A DNA stretch of 61,043 bases from a virus. Each line of letters starts with the position of its first letter. The stretch's first letter is position 1. The notes beneath the pieces were generated by a model, which ran no database searches, was not told where the DNA came from, and saw only the letters and a list, made by a program, of their open reading frames with translations. Of this stretch, positions 12,541-19,094 are shown piece by piece. Location of the stretch: positions 1 through 61,043 of IMG/VR virus record IMGVR_UViG_3300025687_007811; one strand, written 5' to 3'. A program made the position numbers and the translations under genes.

Positions 12541-12612
12541 GGCTGGTTAGCAATCTGGTGATGCAACGGTCTGTTAAACCGTAAGAGATGGGATCGAAAC
12601 CCATGCCAGCCT
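12541..12612 (+). tRNA. tRNA-Asn(GTT), class I
   Basis: Acceptor GGCTGGT / GCCAGCC, D stem GCA / TGC, anticodon arm ACGGT-CTGTTAA-ACCGT (GTT at 12573-12575), T arm ATGGG-ATCGAAA-CCCAT. The discriminator is T, not the usual G for Asn, and the T loop begins with A, so charging may be poor. Confidence 0.82.
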
Positions 12613-12620
12613 CTTTAAAA

Positions 12621-12692
12621 GCTTTCGTGGTGAAACTGGTATCATATTTGGCTTCCAACCAAAAGTTCTCGGTTCGAGTCCGTGCGATTGCA
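12621..12692 (+). tRNA. tRNA-Gly(TCC)
   Basis: Anticodon arm TTTGG-CTTCCAA-CCAAA (TCC at 12654-12656), T loop TTCGAGT, A73. The acceptor GCTTTCG / CGATTGC has two adjacent T:T mismatches at pairs 3-70 and 4-69. Confidence 0.78.
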
Positions 12693-12709
12693 CTTAGTTA
12701 GGATTTAGT

Positions 12710-13357
12710 ATGGAATTGCAGAAACAACTTATCGATCTTCATTCTCTGGTTTATAAGGGGGATATCTCAACCTCTGAATATCAGACTAAACTGGACGAAC
12801 TACAAGAAAATAACAAAGATGTTATTAAGAAAAAATTAGGGCGGCGACTTGATAGGAGAACCCTTGGAGAATGGGGGGTTGAACTTCTAAACAATGAGTC
12901 TGTAGAACAAAAAATTGCTAAGTTTTGGTTTCCCAAATACGCAAGGAAACATTTTCCCGGCTATGAAAGCCATGAATGTATTGGTGTTGATCAATCCGGG
13001 ATTATTTATTTAGATGGATCTAAAACTACAGAGGTTGATTATATTCTAAATACAGGAGATAGAGTTGAAATTAAAGACTGTCCTTCTCTTAAAAAGGCTA
13101 CTTACAAAGTCAAAAATATTAAGCATTACCTCAAAATTTCGGCATGGGTTTTAACAATTCACAAAAAAGGTGGAATTCCAAGCTTTTACACCTTGATTTC
13201 ACCGGAAGGTCTTGCTAAAATGGTTGAAGAAGTTGGAATAAGTAACCGCTGGGAAATGGGACATAAGCCCTGCTATCAGTTTTATTTCAAGAAAAAAGAA
13301 AATGTATCGGAATTGGCGGTTCCTTTTGGCGGGTACGGAAAAGTTTATCAATGCTGA
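12710..13357 (+). CDS. Possible PD-(D/E)XK nuclease-like protein
   Basis: 215 residues. A helical N-terminus (about 1-60) precedes a domain with TEVDYILNTGDRVEIKDC (about 106-123). The spacing D-x9-E-I-K fits a PD-(D/E)XK catalytic core. No zinc finger or NUMOD repeat, so it need not be a homing enzyme. The TGA stop lies inside the first bases of tRNA-Phe. Function inferred from one motif only. Confidence 0.55.
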   Translation: MELQKQLIDLHSLVYKGDISTSEYQTKLDELQENNKDVIKKKLGRRLDRRTLGEWGVELLNNESVEQKIAKFWFPKYARKHFPGYESHECIGVDQSGIIYLDGSKTTEVDYILNTGDRVEIKDCPSLKKATYKVKNIKHYLKISAWVLTIHKKGGIPSFYTLISPEGLAKMVEEVGISNRWEMGHKPCYQFYFKKKENVSELAVPFGGYGKVYQC

Positions 13358-13425
13358 CTGAGCAGGTGTGGTCATTGCGTCGGTCTGAAAAACCGAAGAA
13401 GCTGGTTCGATCCCAGCAGTCAGCA
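13353..13425 (+). tRNA. tRNA-Phe(GAA)
   Basis: Perfect acceptor GCTGACT / AGTCAGC, anticodon arm TCGGT-CTGAAAA-ACCGA (GAA at 13387-13389), T arm GCTGG-TTCGATC-CCAGC, A73. The first five bases overlap the stop of the preceding gene. Confidence 0.92.
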
Positions 13426-13438
13426 CTTAGGTATTATT

Positions 13439-13588
13439 ATGAATGGTGAAAATCTAAAAGTTGGCGAATCCAGCATTGGTTATGCGGCATGGTGTAATAA
13501 ATACTTTGAATTAAAAAGACTGAAAGATGGTAAAGAACCGTTTGTGAAAAGGTTTTCTTTAAAGGAAGTGAAGTGTCCGGCAAAATAA
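13439..13588 (+). CDS. Small hypothetical protein, 49 residues
   Basis: ATG 13439 to TAA 13586-13588. Basic, with GYAAWCNKYFELKRLKDGK near the middle; no recognised domain. It overlaps the cupin-like gene start by 16 bases, the usual spacing in this genome, which supports it being real. Confidence 0.5.
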   Translation: MNGENLKVGESSIGYAAWCNKYFELKRLKDGKEPFVKRFSLKEVKCPAK

Positions 13589-13992
13589 GCAAAATATATC
13601 ACAGCAAATGGTTTCCGCGAATTTTCTATACTAAACCGGATGGTGGTAAAAACTCTGGAGTAACGGGGTATTTCCTAATAGAGTGGAAGCCTGTATTTTC
13701 CATAGGAATTCTTCATTTTAAAAAGGGTTCACGGGAAGCATATCATAGTCATGCATTTAATGCGGTAACTTTTTGGTTGCATGGATCAGTAACGGAAGAA
13801 AAAATTGATGGGACGAATAAAAACTTCAAAGGGTCTATACGGCCAAAGCATACGGCTCGAACAAACTGTCATAAAGTTATAGCTCATAAAGATACATACG
13901 CTTTAACTTTTCGCGGCCCTTGGTTAGATTATTGGTACGAAATTGTTAATGGTTGTCAGATAAACCTTACTCATGGTAGGAAAATACTATGA
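13573..13992 (+). CDS. Cupin-like phage protein
   Basis: 139 residues from a GTG at 13573 behind AAAGGAAG. The core has GILHFKKGSREAYHSHAFNA, then WLHGSVTEE and a later TYALTFRG strand, resembling the metal-binding HxH...G motifs of a single-domain cupin. The ligand or reaction is unknown. It overlaps its downstream neighbour by 4 bases (ATGA), so it is part of a small operon. Confidence 0.6.
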   Translation: MSGKISKIYHSKWFPRIFYTKPDGGKNSGVTGYFLIEWKPVFSIGILHFKKGSREAYHSHAFNAVTFWLHGSVTEEKIDGTNKNFKGSIRPKHTARTNCHKVIAHKDTYALTFRGPWLDYWYEIVNGCQINLTHGRKIL

Positions 13993-14426
13993 AATACAAA
14001 ATAAGGGTTGAAAAAAGTTGCCGAATTGGTTCTGAAAACTCCTATTCCAACAAGCCGTATACTGGTTATAGTCATGAAGTTTATGAGGATCACAAGTTCA
14101 TCGTATCAACCGGGGAAGCTGAAAAGTGGCCGGATGTAACGGTAGAAACTGATTTAGAAGATCCGATTTTTGTGTTTGTGATTTATTCTTCCGGTAGCAC
14201 GTTTGGTAGAACCGATGGATGTGACGAACTTGTCGGGGTTATTGAAAGAAATCTCGTTTCCAAAGTTGATGATCTTATTTGGAAAAGCACTTCTAAGGAA
14301 GAAAGAGCTTCCGCAGTGTCTGCATTGGGAGATACAATTGGTGAAGATGTTTACGATTGCTGGAACGGATACTTCGAGCATTTACAAGATGTTAAGTTTG
14401 TTGATAAGTATGGGTTTACGTCATGA
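13989..14426 (+). CDS. Hypothetical protein
   Basis: 145 residues, coupled to both neighbours by 4-base overlaps. An N-terminal strand-rich part (KIRVEKSCRIGSENSYSNKP) is followed by PIFVFVIYSSGSTFGRTDG and a helical end. No motif assigned; conserved phage-type small protein. Confidence 0.65.
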   Translation: MKYKIRVEKSCRIGSENSYSNKPYTGYSHEVYEDHKFIVSTGEAEKWPDVTVETDLEDPIFVFVIYSSGSTFGRTDGCDELVGVIERNLVSKVDDLIWKSTSKEERASAVSALGDTIGEDVYDCWNGYFEHLQDVKFVDKYGFTS

Positions 14427-14920
14427 TTTATACACCAGAAACCAACACCGAAGACAGAAATTCATATAAGCTATTCTTGGCTGGGTCAATCGAAAACGGT
14501 AAAGCTGAAGATTGGCAAGACATTATCTGCGATCAATTCAAAGATTGTGATGATTTTGATATCTATAATCCGAGGCGTAAAAACTGGAATGCGGACGCCA
14601 CAGAAGAACAAGTTAGACAGCAAATTAGATGGGAGCAAGATGCTCTCTATAAGTCTGATTTTGTTTCATTCTATTTTGACCCAAACACTATTAGTCCGAT
14701 AACACTATTAGAACTTGGATTATACATCGATAAGGCTTTTTGTATTTATTGTCCACCGGAATATTTTAGATACACCAATGTTTGCGAAACGGTAAAATGG
14801 TATAATACTAAAAAGAACCGGCATATAACTATTACTGATTCAATAGGTATTTTAATCGAGAAAATTCAAATACTGGTCAATAGATGTGCTATATTGAACA
14901 AAAACAAGGATCTTATTTAA
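14423..14920 (+). CDS. Nucleoside 2-deoxyribosyltransferase-like protein
   Basis: 165 residues. LFLAGSIENGKAEDWQ (about 17-32), YNPRRKNW and QIRWEQDALYKSDFVSFYFD, then PITLLELGLY, fit the NDT / DUF4406 Rossmann-like fold (nucleotide-binding GSI loop, conserved D, and the E in LLELG as nucleophile). Members exchange or hydrolyse the base of (deoxy)nucleosides. In a phage it may salvage or modify nucleotides; the substrate is unknown. Confidence 0.75.
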   Translation: MIYTPETNTEDRNSYKLFLAGSIENGKAEDWQDIICDQFKDCDDFDIYNPRRKNWNADATEEQVRQQIRWEQDALYKSDFVSFYFDPNTISPITLLELGLYIDKAFCIYCPPEYFRYTNVCETVKWYNTKKNRHITITDSIGILIEKIQILVNRCAILNKNKDLI

Positions 14921-15066
14921 TGAATCGAGACGAGTTGTTGTTCAGGTGCGTAAAAGTATTAAGAGGAATTGGCGACGGTATTCAAGATGATTATCCTGAA
15001 GATTGTACTGCTTTGCTTGATTTGATCGAAGAGTTGTTTGTATTTGTTCTAAATGCCGGTGCATAG
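14920..15066 (+). CDS. Small acidic protein, 48 residues
   Basis: ATG 14920 overlaps the preceding stop and has AAGGA at 14906-14910. Acidic helix (DYPEDCTALLDLIEELFVFV). The last 12 bases lie within the following tRNA-Met gene. No family recognised. Confidence 0.55.
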   Translation: MNRDELLFRCVKVLRGIGDGIQDDYPEDCTALLDLIEELFVFVLNAGA

Positions 15067-15123
15067 GGCTATGGATCTGCTCTCATAAGGCAGAATCTGC
15101 TGGTTCAACTCCAGCCTCCGGTA
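15055..15123 (+). tRNA. tRNA-Met(CAT), elongator type
   Basis: Acceptor GCCGGTG / CTCCGGT (one mismatch), anticodon arm CTGCT-CTCATAA-GGCAG (CAT at 15084-15086), T arm GCTGG-TTCAACT-CCAGC, A73. The D arm is very short (CATAG / CTATG with almost no loop). It could alternatively be a lysidine-type Ile(CAT). Confidence 0.78.
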
Positions 15124-15142
15124 CTTTTTTGAAAGGAATGTA

Positions 15143-15385
15143 ATGAGTAAAGAATGGCGTATTGTGAAAAAGCATATGGACCCAGTACACGGATTAGTTT
15201 ATATTACTGTGTATGCAAGTAATTATAGCGATACTCATCCAGAATCGCCTTATACGCTTAATCTTATGGAAAAGCTCGTAAGGGAACACGGGTCTGATAA
15301 CCTGATAGTGTTTAAAGAAATACCAATCAAAGTAGATGTTATCTGTTCACCACTCAGGAGTGATGAAAATACTTTGGATTCTTAA
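15143..15385 (+). CDS. Small hypothetical protein
   Basis: 80 residues, ribosome site GAAAGGA before ATG 15143. Mixed alpha/beta (GLVYITVYASNYS, then NLMEKLVREHGSDNLIVFKE). Not recognised. Lies between tRNA-Met and the next small frame. Confidence 0.6.
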   Translation: MSKEWRIVKKHMDPVHGLVYITVYASNYSDTHPESPYTLNLMEKLVREHGSDNLIVFKEIPIKVDVICSPLRSDENTLDS

Positions 15386-15405
15386 AAAAGATTGGAGTGA
15401 AAAAT

Positions 15406-15519
15406 ATGGAAACTTTGAGTAATGGTGGATTTGCTAAGGTTGACGAGAATAACAAGCTTGTCATGTATGTTTCACCAAGTGGTAAAACTTGGACCAGAGG
15501 TATTGGTTGGGAAAAGTAG
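15406..15519 (+). CDS. Small hypothetical protein, 37 residues
   Basis: ATG 15406 to TAG 15517-15519, GGAG 9 bases upstream. Likely a beta-hairpin peptide (GGFAKVDENNKLVMYVSPSG). It is followed at once by a tRNA 3' fragment. Not recognised. Confidence 0.5.
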   Translation: METLSNGGFAKVDENNKLVMYVSPSGKTWTRGIGWEK

Positions 15520-15523
15520 TTTT

Positions 15524-15548
15524 GTAGGTTCGAATCCTGCCTCCCCCA
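15524..15548 (+). tRNA. Isolated tRNA 3' fragment (T arm and acceptor strand)
   Basis: GTAGG-TTCGAAT-CCTGC followed by CTCCCCC, A73 and CTT. No partner GGGGGAG is found nearby on either side. Very similar to the 3' half at 27370-27394. A minus-strand endonuclease gene ends 3 bases downstream, so insertion or deletion may have removed the rest. Confidence 0.55.
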
Positions 15549-15550
15549 CT

Positions 15551-16042
15551 TTATGATCCGTGATTAAACTCCCAATGACAATTGGGGCAAAGCGGACGAA
15601 GGTTGGATGGATCGTTTATGATAGACAGTTTGGTGGATTCGTCAAATTCGCAAATAGGTTTAATGTGATCTATTTCAACATGTTTGTCATATCCGCAATT
15701 AGAACATGACTTCCATCCCAAACTTTTAGCAATGGCTCTAGCTCTAGACCTCACTAATGCAAAGGCTGAACTCTTGTGATGTCTTGTATAGATAGCCTCT
15801 TTTAGAGTTGGGTCATTAGGAAATTTCTTTGTCTTGCATTTTGAGCAATAGGTTTTATAACTTTGTACAGGTGTTGAACAGATTTTACATTTTCCTTGCG
15901 GCTGTAAATAAGTTGTTTTGTTGCGAATTTTATTACTATGTTGTCCAGCACAGCTTTTACAACAATAGTTATGCTTGGTTCTTTTAATATCAGCTAGTTT
16001 TTTTTCAAATTCTTTGTCACAATTATCGCATTTTACTTTCAT
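15551..16042 (-). CDS. HNH homing endonuclease
   Basis: 163 residues, minus strand. Start at 16042, chosen for the AAGGAG site 7 bases upstream; a longer frame would begin inside tRNA-Arg. Zinc fingers (CDNCDKEF...CCKSC and CKICSTPV...CSKC) precede an HNH domain: CSNCGYDKHVEIDHIKPIC, then NLRPLCPNCHWEFNHGS. It lies antisense between a tRNA fragment and tRNA-Arg(TCT), so the insertion site was a tRNA locus. Confidence 0.85.
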   Translation of the reverse strand: MKVKCDNCDKEFEKKLADIKRTKHNYCCKSCAGQHSNKIRNKTTYLQPQGKCKICSTPVQSYKTYCSKCKTKKFPNDPTLKEAIYTRHHKSSAFALVRSRARAIAKSLGWKSCSNCGYDKHVEIDHIKPICEFDESTKLSIINDPSNLRPLCPNCHWEFNHGS

Positions 16043-16056
16043 ATTAAGCTCCTTAA

Positions 16057-16144
16057 GCTCTGGTGTAGCCGACATTCGCCTTCTAAGCGAATTCCCATTA
16101 AAATTGTTGGATGGAGGGTTAGGGTTCGATTCCCCACCGGAGTA
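16057..16144 (+). tRNA. tRNA-Arg(TCT) with long variable arm and short D region
   Basis: Acceptor GCTCTGG / CCGGAGT perfect with G1:T72, A73; anticodon arm TTCGC-CTTCTAA-GCGAA (TCT at 16082-16084); T loop TTCGATT. The D region is only 11 bases and the variable region about 28, with CCAT / ATGG. It may be damaged by the adjacent endonuclease insertion. Confidence 0.65.
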
Positions 16145-16153
16145 TTTTTAGAT

Positions 16154-16217
16154 TGGTAGATTATCTACCACACCTTATTATACACCAAAAAGTCAAAATT
16201 ATACACCAAAAAGTCAA
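16154..16217 (-). promoter_or_regulatory. Palindrome and repeated promoter elements upstream of the endonuclease
   Basis: TGGTAGAT-T-ATCTACCA is a perfect 8-bp palindrome (16154-16170). Upstream of it on the minus strand are two copies of TTGACTTTTTGGTGTATAAT (16177-16217), each ending in a TATAAT box. The palindrome would sit at the 5' end of the transcript, as hairpins do for other endonuclease genes here. Confidence 0.55.
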
Positions 16218-16251
16218 AGAATAAAACAAAGCGGACCAAAGTCTGCTGCAA

Positions 16252-16323
16252 GCCGGATTAGTGTAATGGCAATCACGTCGCTCTCGTAAAGCGAAAATAT
16301 GGGTTCGACTCCCTTATCCGGCC
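16252..16323 (+). tRNA. tRNA-Thr(CGT)
   Basis: Perfect acceptor GCCGGAT / ATCCGGC, anticodon arm TCGCT-CTCGTAA-AGCGA (CGT at 16285-16287), T loop TTCGACT. The discriminator is C, followed by CC, unlike the usual CT ending here. Confidence 0.85.
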
Positions 16324-16341
16324 CCTTTAGAAAGGATAGAT

Positions 16342-16818
16342 ATGGACTACAAAGCTACCAAGAAAAACCCTCAATGGAAGTGGATTAAAAGATGGCTTGA
16401 TCTAGCTGAACACTATGCGTCTTGGTCAAAAGATCCCAGCACTAAGGTTGGTGCCGTTATTGTTGATGACAAGAACCGCTTAGTTAGTATTGGCTACAAC
16501 GGTATGCCTCAAGGATTGAAAAACGAGGACTCCTACCTAAACGACCGCGAGCTAAAGTATAAGACGATTATTCATGCCGAAATTAACGCATTGATCTTTG
16601 CCCAAAAAACCCACGCCGATCTGAGTAAGTGTACCCTATACACTTTTCCTTTCTTGCCATGCAGTAACTGCATGAGTATATTTCTGCAAAGCGGCATCAA
16701 GACGTTCATAACGCTTAAAAACGATTCAGAAAGATGGAAGGATTCATTTGAGATTAGCAGAAATCTAGCTCTTGATATGAATGACGTTTCCGTTATGGAG
16801 GTTGAATGGTATGACTAA
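16342..16818 (+). CDS. Deoxycytidylate (dCMP) deaminase
   Basis: 158 residues, ribosome site AAAGGA. The zinc-dependent deaminase signature is complete: HAEINAL (about 79-85, zinc His and catalytic Glu) and PFLPCSNCMSIF (zinc cysteines, about 101-112), preceded by DPSTKVGAVIVDD and GYNGMP. It converts dCMP to dUMP, feeding dTMP synthesis, and fits with the dUTPase and ribonucleotide reductase further on. It overlaps the next gene by 8 bases. Confidence 0.93.
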   Translation: MDYKATKKNPQWKWIKRWLDLAEHYASWSKDPSTKVGAVIVDDKNRLVSIGYNGMPQGLKNEDSYLNDRELKYKTIIHAEINALIFAQKTHADLSKCTLYTFPFLPCSNCMSIFLQSGIKTFITLKNDSERWKDSFEISRNLALDMNDVSVMEVEWYD

Positions 16819-17017
16819 AAAGCTTTTTGAAGTTAAGTGGTCTTATGAAAAGTGGGGCATGTATATCTCTCAGGTGACGGTTGTTTATGCCGAGAACGCA
16901 ACACATGCTAAAAATCTTGTTCAGGAAGTTTATGCAAATAAGAAGGATTTTTTTATCCACGAGATACTTCAATCCGATTTGGAGATTATTTATACTTTCG
17001 AGGAGGCACCGTTTTAA
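16811..17017 (+). CDS. Small hypothetical protein
   Basis: 68 residues from ATG 16811, with GGAGG at 16798-16802. Beta-alpha-beta look (LFEVKWSYEKWGMYISQVTV, then AENATHAKNLVQEVYANK), like small phage proteins that pair with larger enzymes. Coupled to both neighbours. Not recognised. Confidence 0.6.
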   Translation: MTKKLFEVKWSYEKWGMYISQVTVVYAENATHAKNLVQEVYANKKDFFIHEILQSDLEIIYTFEEAPF

Positions 17018-17379
17018 TGAAAAACATTTATGTTGTAATGGCTGCGGTTGAAACTGAAGAAGAGACTTTTCCTCCTGCTGCAATTGGGCTTTTTACATCA
17101 ATGAAGCGTGCAGACGAGTATATTGATGAATTAGAAAAATCTGATTATTGGTCTAGCTCAGTAAAGTCGGTAGTATATCATGTTGAAAAACATGAAGTGA
17201 ATAAAGGAATGATTACAAAACACAGCAAACCTTTATTTAGCCAAGATGATCTTGAACATGAAATTGAAGAATTAATCAAACGGGGTTCAGTCGAAGCACT
17301 TATTGGTGAAGACGGGAATTTTTATTATCAGTTGACAGAACAAGGACAAAAGGAACTCGAAGATGGGATGGAACTTTAG
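17017..17379 (+). CDS. Hypothetical protein
   Basis: 120 residues, start overlaps the previous stop by one base. The N-terminal half has a small alpha/beta pattern with an AIGLFTSMKRADEYIDELEK helix; the C-terminal half is acidic and helical (LFSQDDLEHEIEELIKRGSV). No motif recognised. Confidence 0.6.
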   Translation: MKNIYVVMAAVETEEETFPPAAIGLFTSMKRADEYIDELEKSDYWSSSVKSVVYHVEKHEVNKGMITKHSKPLFSQDDLEHEIEELIKRGSVEALIGEDGNFYYQLTEQGQKELEDGMEL

Positions 17380-17455
17380 TCAATTTGAAGATCTAAGAAA
17401 TAGGTTTCCAGAAATGGGTGAACCAAAAATCCAACTTAGGTATTCAATAAGTTAG
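17363..17455 (+). CDS. Possible 30-residue peptide
   Basis: ATG 17363 with AAGGA at 17349-17353, reading MGWNFSQFEDLRNRFPEMGE and ending RYSIS. It overlaps the preceding gene by 17 bases and ends 3 bases before tRNA-Thr(GGT). Evidence is only the ribosome site and spacing. Confidence 0.4.
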   Translation: MGWNFSQFEDLRNRFPEMGEPKIQLRYSIS

Positions 17456-17458
17456 TTT

Positions 17459-17530
17459 GCCGACATAGTATAGTGGCATTATGAAACATTGGTACTGTTT
17501 AGACGGTGAGTTCGATTCTCCCTGTTGGCT
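17459..17530 (+). tRNA. tRNA-Thr(GGT)
   Basis: Acceptor GCCGACA / TGTTGGC, anticodon arm AAACA-TTGGTAC-TGTTT (GGT at 17491-17493), T loop TTCGATT, T73 followed by a T run rather than CT. Confidence 0.87.
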
Positions 17531-17547
17531 TTTTTAGGAGTAAAATA

Positions 17548-17691
17548 ATGAGTCATTATGGATACTGTCCCATTTGTAGAGCACCCGGATGTAAAAGAGA
17601 ACGAAGACTGAATGGAAATGATAAGTGCGAAAATGGTCATATTTATCCTTCGAAAGAACGACTAAATAAACCAATAAACAAAAGGCAATAG
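17548..17691 (+). CDS. Small zinc-binding protein
   Basis: 47 residues from ATG 17548 with AGGAG upstream; a longer frame starting inside the tRNA is spurious. CPICRAPGCKRERR, then KCENGHIY, gives a possible C-C-C-C/H zinc knuckle. Function unknown. Confidence 0.6.
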   Translation: MSHYGYCPICRAPGCKRERRLNGNDKCENGHIYPSKERLNKPINKRQ

Positions 17692-17707
17692 AAAATGAGG
17701 ATTAAAT

Positions 17708-18187
17708 ATGATAATCGCAGGAACTGGACATAGACCAAAGTATTGTCCGTGTAAGTACAAAGAAGATCATCCTTGGTTGATTGAGCTAAAAAGTCGTTTA
17801 AATCAGCAGTTGAGGTCTTACGATTTCGATTCTGTAATCAGCGGAATGGCTCTTGGGTGGGATTTGTGGCTCGCAGAAGAGGCAATGAAAGTTGGAATCC
17901 CCGTCTGTGCATACGTACCTTTTGAGGGGCAGGGAGAAGCTTGGCCAACAAAATCTCGGGAAAGGTACAAAAAAGTCCTTGACAAATGCGAAACAGTTTT
18001 GTATCTTAGCACTGACTACCACGAAAGAGTTTTTCTTGATCGTGACGACAAGATGATCGAGGATTGTGATACAGTTTTCGCCCTTTACAATCCAGTTGTT
18101 AAAAGCGGCGGAACTTATTATACGTACAAAAAGGCATTGAAGTCAAAAAAGAATGTTATAAACTTTTGGTATGAGGATGACAAATGA
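17708..18187 (+). CDS. SLOG-family (YpsA/DUF1273-like) protein
   Basis: 159 residues. MIIAGTGHRP at the N-terminus and ISGMALGWDLWLAEEAMKVG (about 45-64) match the nucleotide-binding Rossmann-like SLOG fold of YpsA/YoqJ proteins, common in phages. The fold senses or cleaves nucleotide-derived ligands in several defence and metabolism systems; the ligand here is unknown. Confidence 0.8.
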   Translation: MIIAGTGHRPKYCPCKYKEDHPWLIELKSRLNQQLRSYDFDSVISGMALGWDLWLAEEAMKVGIPVCAYVPFEGQGEAWPTKSRERYKKVLDKCETVLYLSTDYHERVFLDRDDKMIEDCDTVFALYNPVVKSGGTYYTYKKALKSKKNVINFWYEDDK

Positions 18188-18214
18188 AAGACCTAGAGAA
18201 TTGGAGTGGTTACT

Positions 18215-18448
18215 ATGAAACTGAGTGAATACATTTCTGAGCTACAAGAATTTCTAAAAGAGCATGGAGATATTGAGTGCTATTATGCGTCTGATGACGA
18301 AGGAAACAGCTATCAAAGTGTTGGATATGCTGGATCACTTATGTATAAAATGATGGACGACAACGACTATCATCCAAGTCTATACTGCGAAGAAGATTTG
18401 GAAGAATATGAAGACGACGAATTTGAAAAGGTTTGTGTGGTGAATTAA
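18215..18448 (+). CDS. Small acidic hypothetical protein
   Basis: 77 residues from ATG 18215, with TTGGAG at 18201-18206. Starts MKLSEYISELQEFLKEHGDI, a helix often seen in small phage proteins, then an acidic C-terminus (EEDLEEYEDDEFEK). Not recognised. Confidence 0.6.
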   Translation: MKLSEYISELQEFLKEHGDIECYYASDDEGNSYQSVGYAGSLMYKMMDDNDYHPSLYCEEDLEEYEDDEFEKVCVVN

Positions 18449-18823
18449 ATGGTAACAATAAAATCTTTTTCAAACGAAATGTTGTCTGCTGGAGACCCAT
18501 TATCATTTATCGGTTATGCCAATGGATGTATAGAGGTTGCTAAGTACAATGGCTCTAACTATATTGGTATTTCGAACTGTAATATTGTAAAACTAGATCT
18601 AACTAAGAGTCCACCGCGACATAATGAGGTTTCTGTTGGTAGCTTCATTTTTGCTATTAGAAGTGGAACTGTTTTCATTCCGTCTCTAAAAGGTGAGATG
18701 TTACAATATATTCAACCAACAGAAGGTAGTCAAAATTGGAAAGTAACGTATGGGAGAAAAAAGAGGTCTATTGGACAAATCATAGACGTTCGTGAAAATG
18801 GATGTAGAGTTCATCTGTTATAG
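18449..18823 (+). CDS. Hypothetical protein, beta-rich
   Basis: 124 residues, starting directly after the preceding stop. Strand-rich, with repeated Ile/Val alternation (SFIGYANGCIEVAKYNGSNY, VSVGSFIFAIRSGTVFIPSL); probably a small beta barrel. No motif recognised. It ends 9 bases before tRNA-Arg. Confidence 0.6.
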   Translation: MVTIKSFSNEMLSAGDPLSFIGYANGCIEVAKYNGSNYIGISNCNIVKLDLTKSPPRHNEVSVGSFIFAIRSGTVFIPSLKGEMLQYIQPTEGSQNWKVTYGRKKRSIGQIIDVRENGCRVHLL

Positions 18824-18831
18824 TTATGTTT

Positions 18832-18903
18832 GGCCTGCCCGGTGGATTCCGGCATCGAGTCTACGAAACTTGAATGGGTTGGGTTCGATTCCCCCGTGGG
18901 CTA
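18832..18903 (+). tRNA. tRNA-Arg(ACG)
   Basis: Acceptor GGCCTGC / GTGGGCT (several G:T pairs), D arm CCGG / CCGG, anticodon arm CGAGT-CTACGAA-ACTTG (ACG at 18863-18865), A73. A34 would need deamination to inosine by a host TadA-like enzyme. Confidence 0.82.
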
Positions 18904-18905
18904 CT

Positions 18906-18992
18906 CAGTTTGAGTCCGATACTGGTTTAGCGGAGCAAGTCTGTGAAATTTGTGGTGTAAAAGCCTTGCGGGTTCGATTCCCGTCAAACTGC
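18906..18992 (+). tRNA. tRNA-His(GTG) with a long, serine-like variable arm
   Basis: Perfect acceptor CAGTTTG / CAAACTG, D stem TCCG / CGGA, anticodon arm CAAGT-CTGTGAA-ATTTG (GTG at 18943-18945), T arm GCGGG-TTCGATT-CCCGT. The discriminator is C73, the bacterial histidine identity base. No G-1 is encoded (T precedes). The variable region is 15 bases with GGT / GCC pairing, and the body resembles the serine tRNAs. Confidence 0.75.
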
Positions 18993-19002
18993 TTGAATAG
19001 AT

Positions 19003-19072
19003 AGCGTGGCTGCTGGATGCAGGCAGAGGTCTCTGAAACCTCTCGCTTTGGGTTCGATTCCCTAACACGCTA
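19003..19072 (+). tRNA. tRNA-Gln(CTG)
   Basis: Anticodon arm GAGGT-CTCTGAA-ACCTC (CTG at 19033-19035), T loop TTCGATT, acceptor AGCGTGG / ACACGCT with one mismatch at the inner end, D arm CTGC / GCAG with a short loop, A73. Confidence 0.83.
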
Positions 19073-19094
19073 CTTTTTTTTGAAAGGAAGTATC

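Noticed and set aside
12389-12658. 89-codon minus-strand frame
   Set aside because: Covers a structured RNA region and tRNAs, has no ribosome site and no family.
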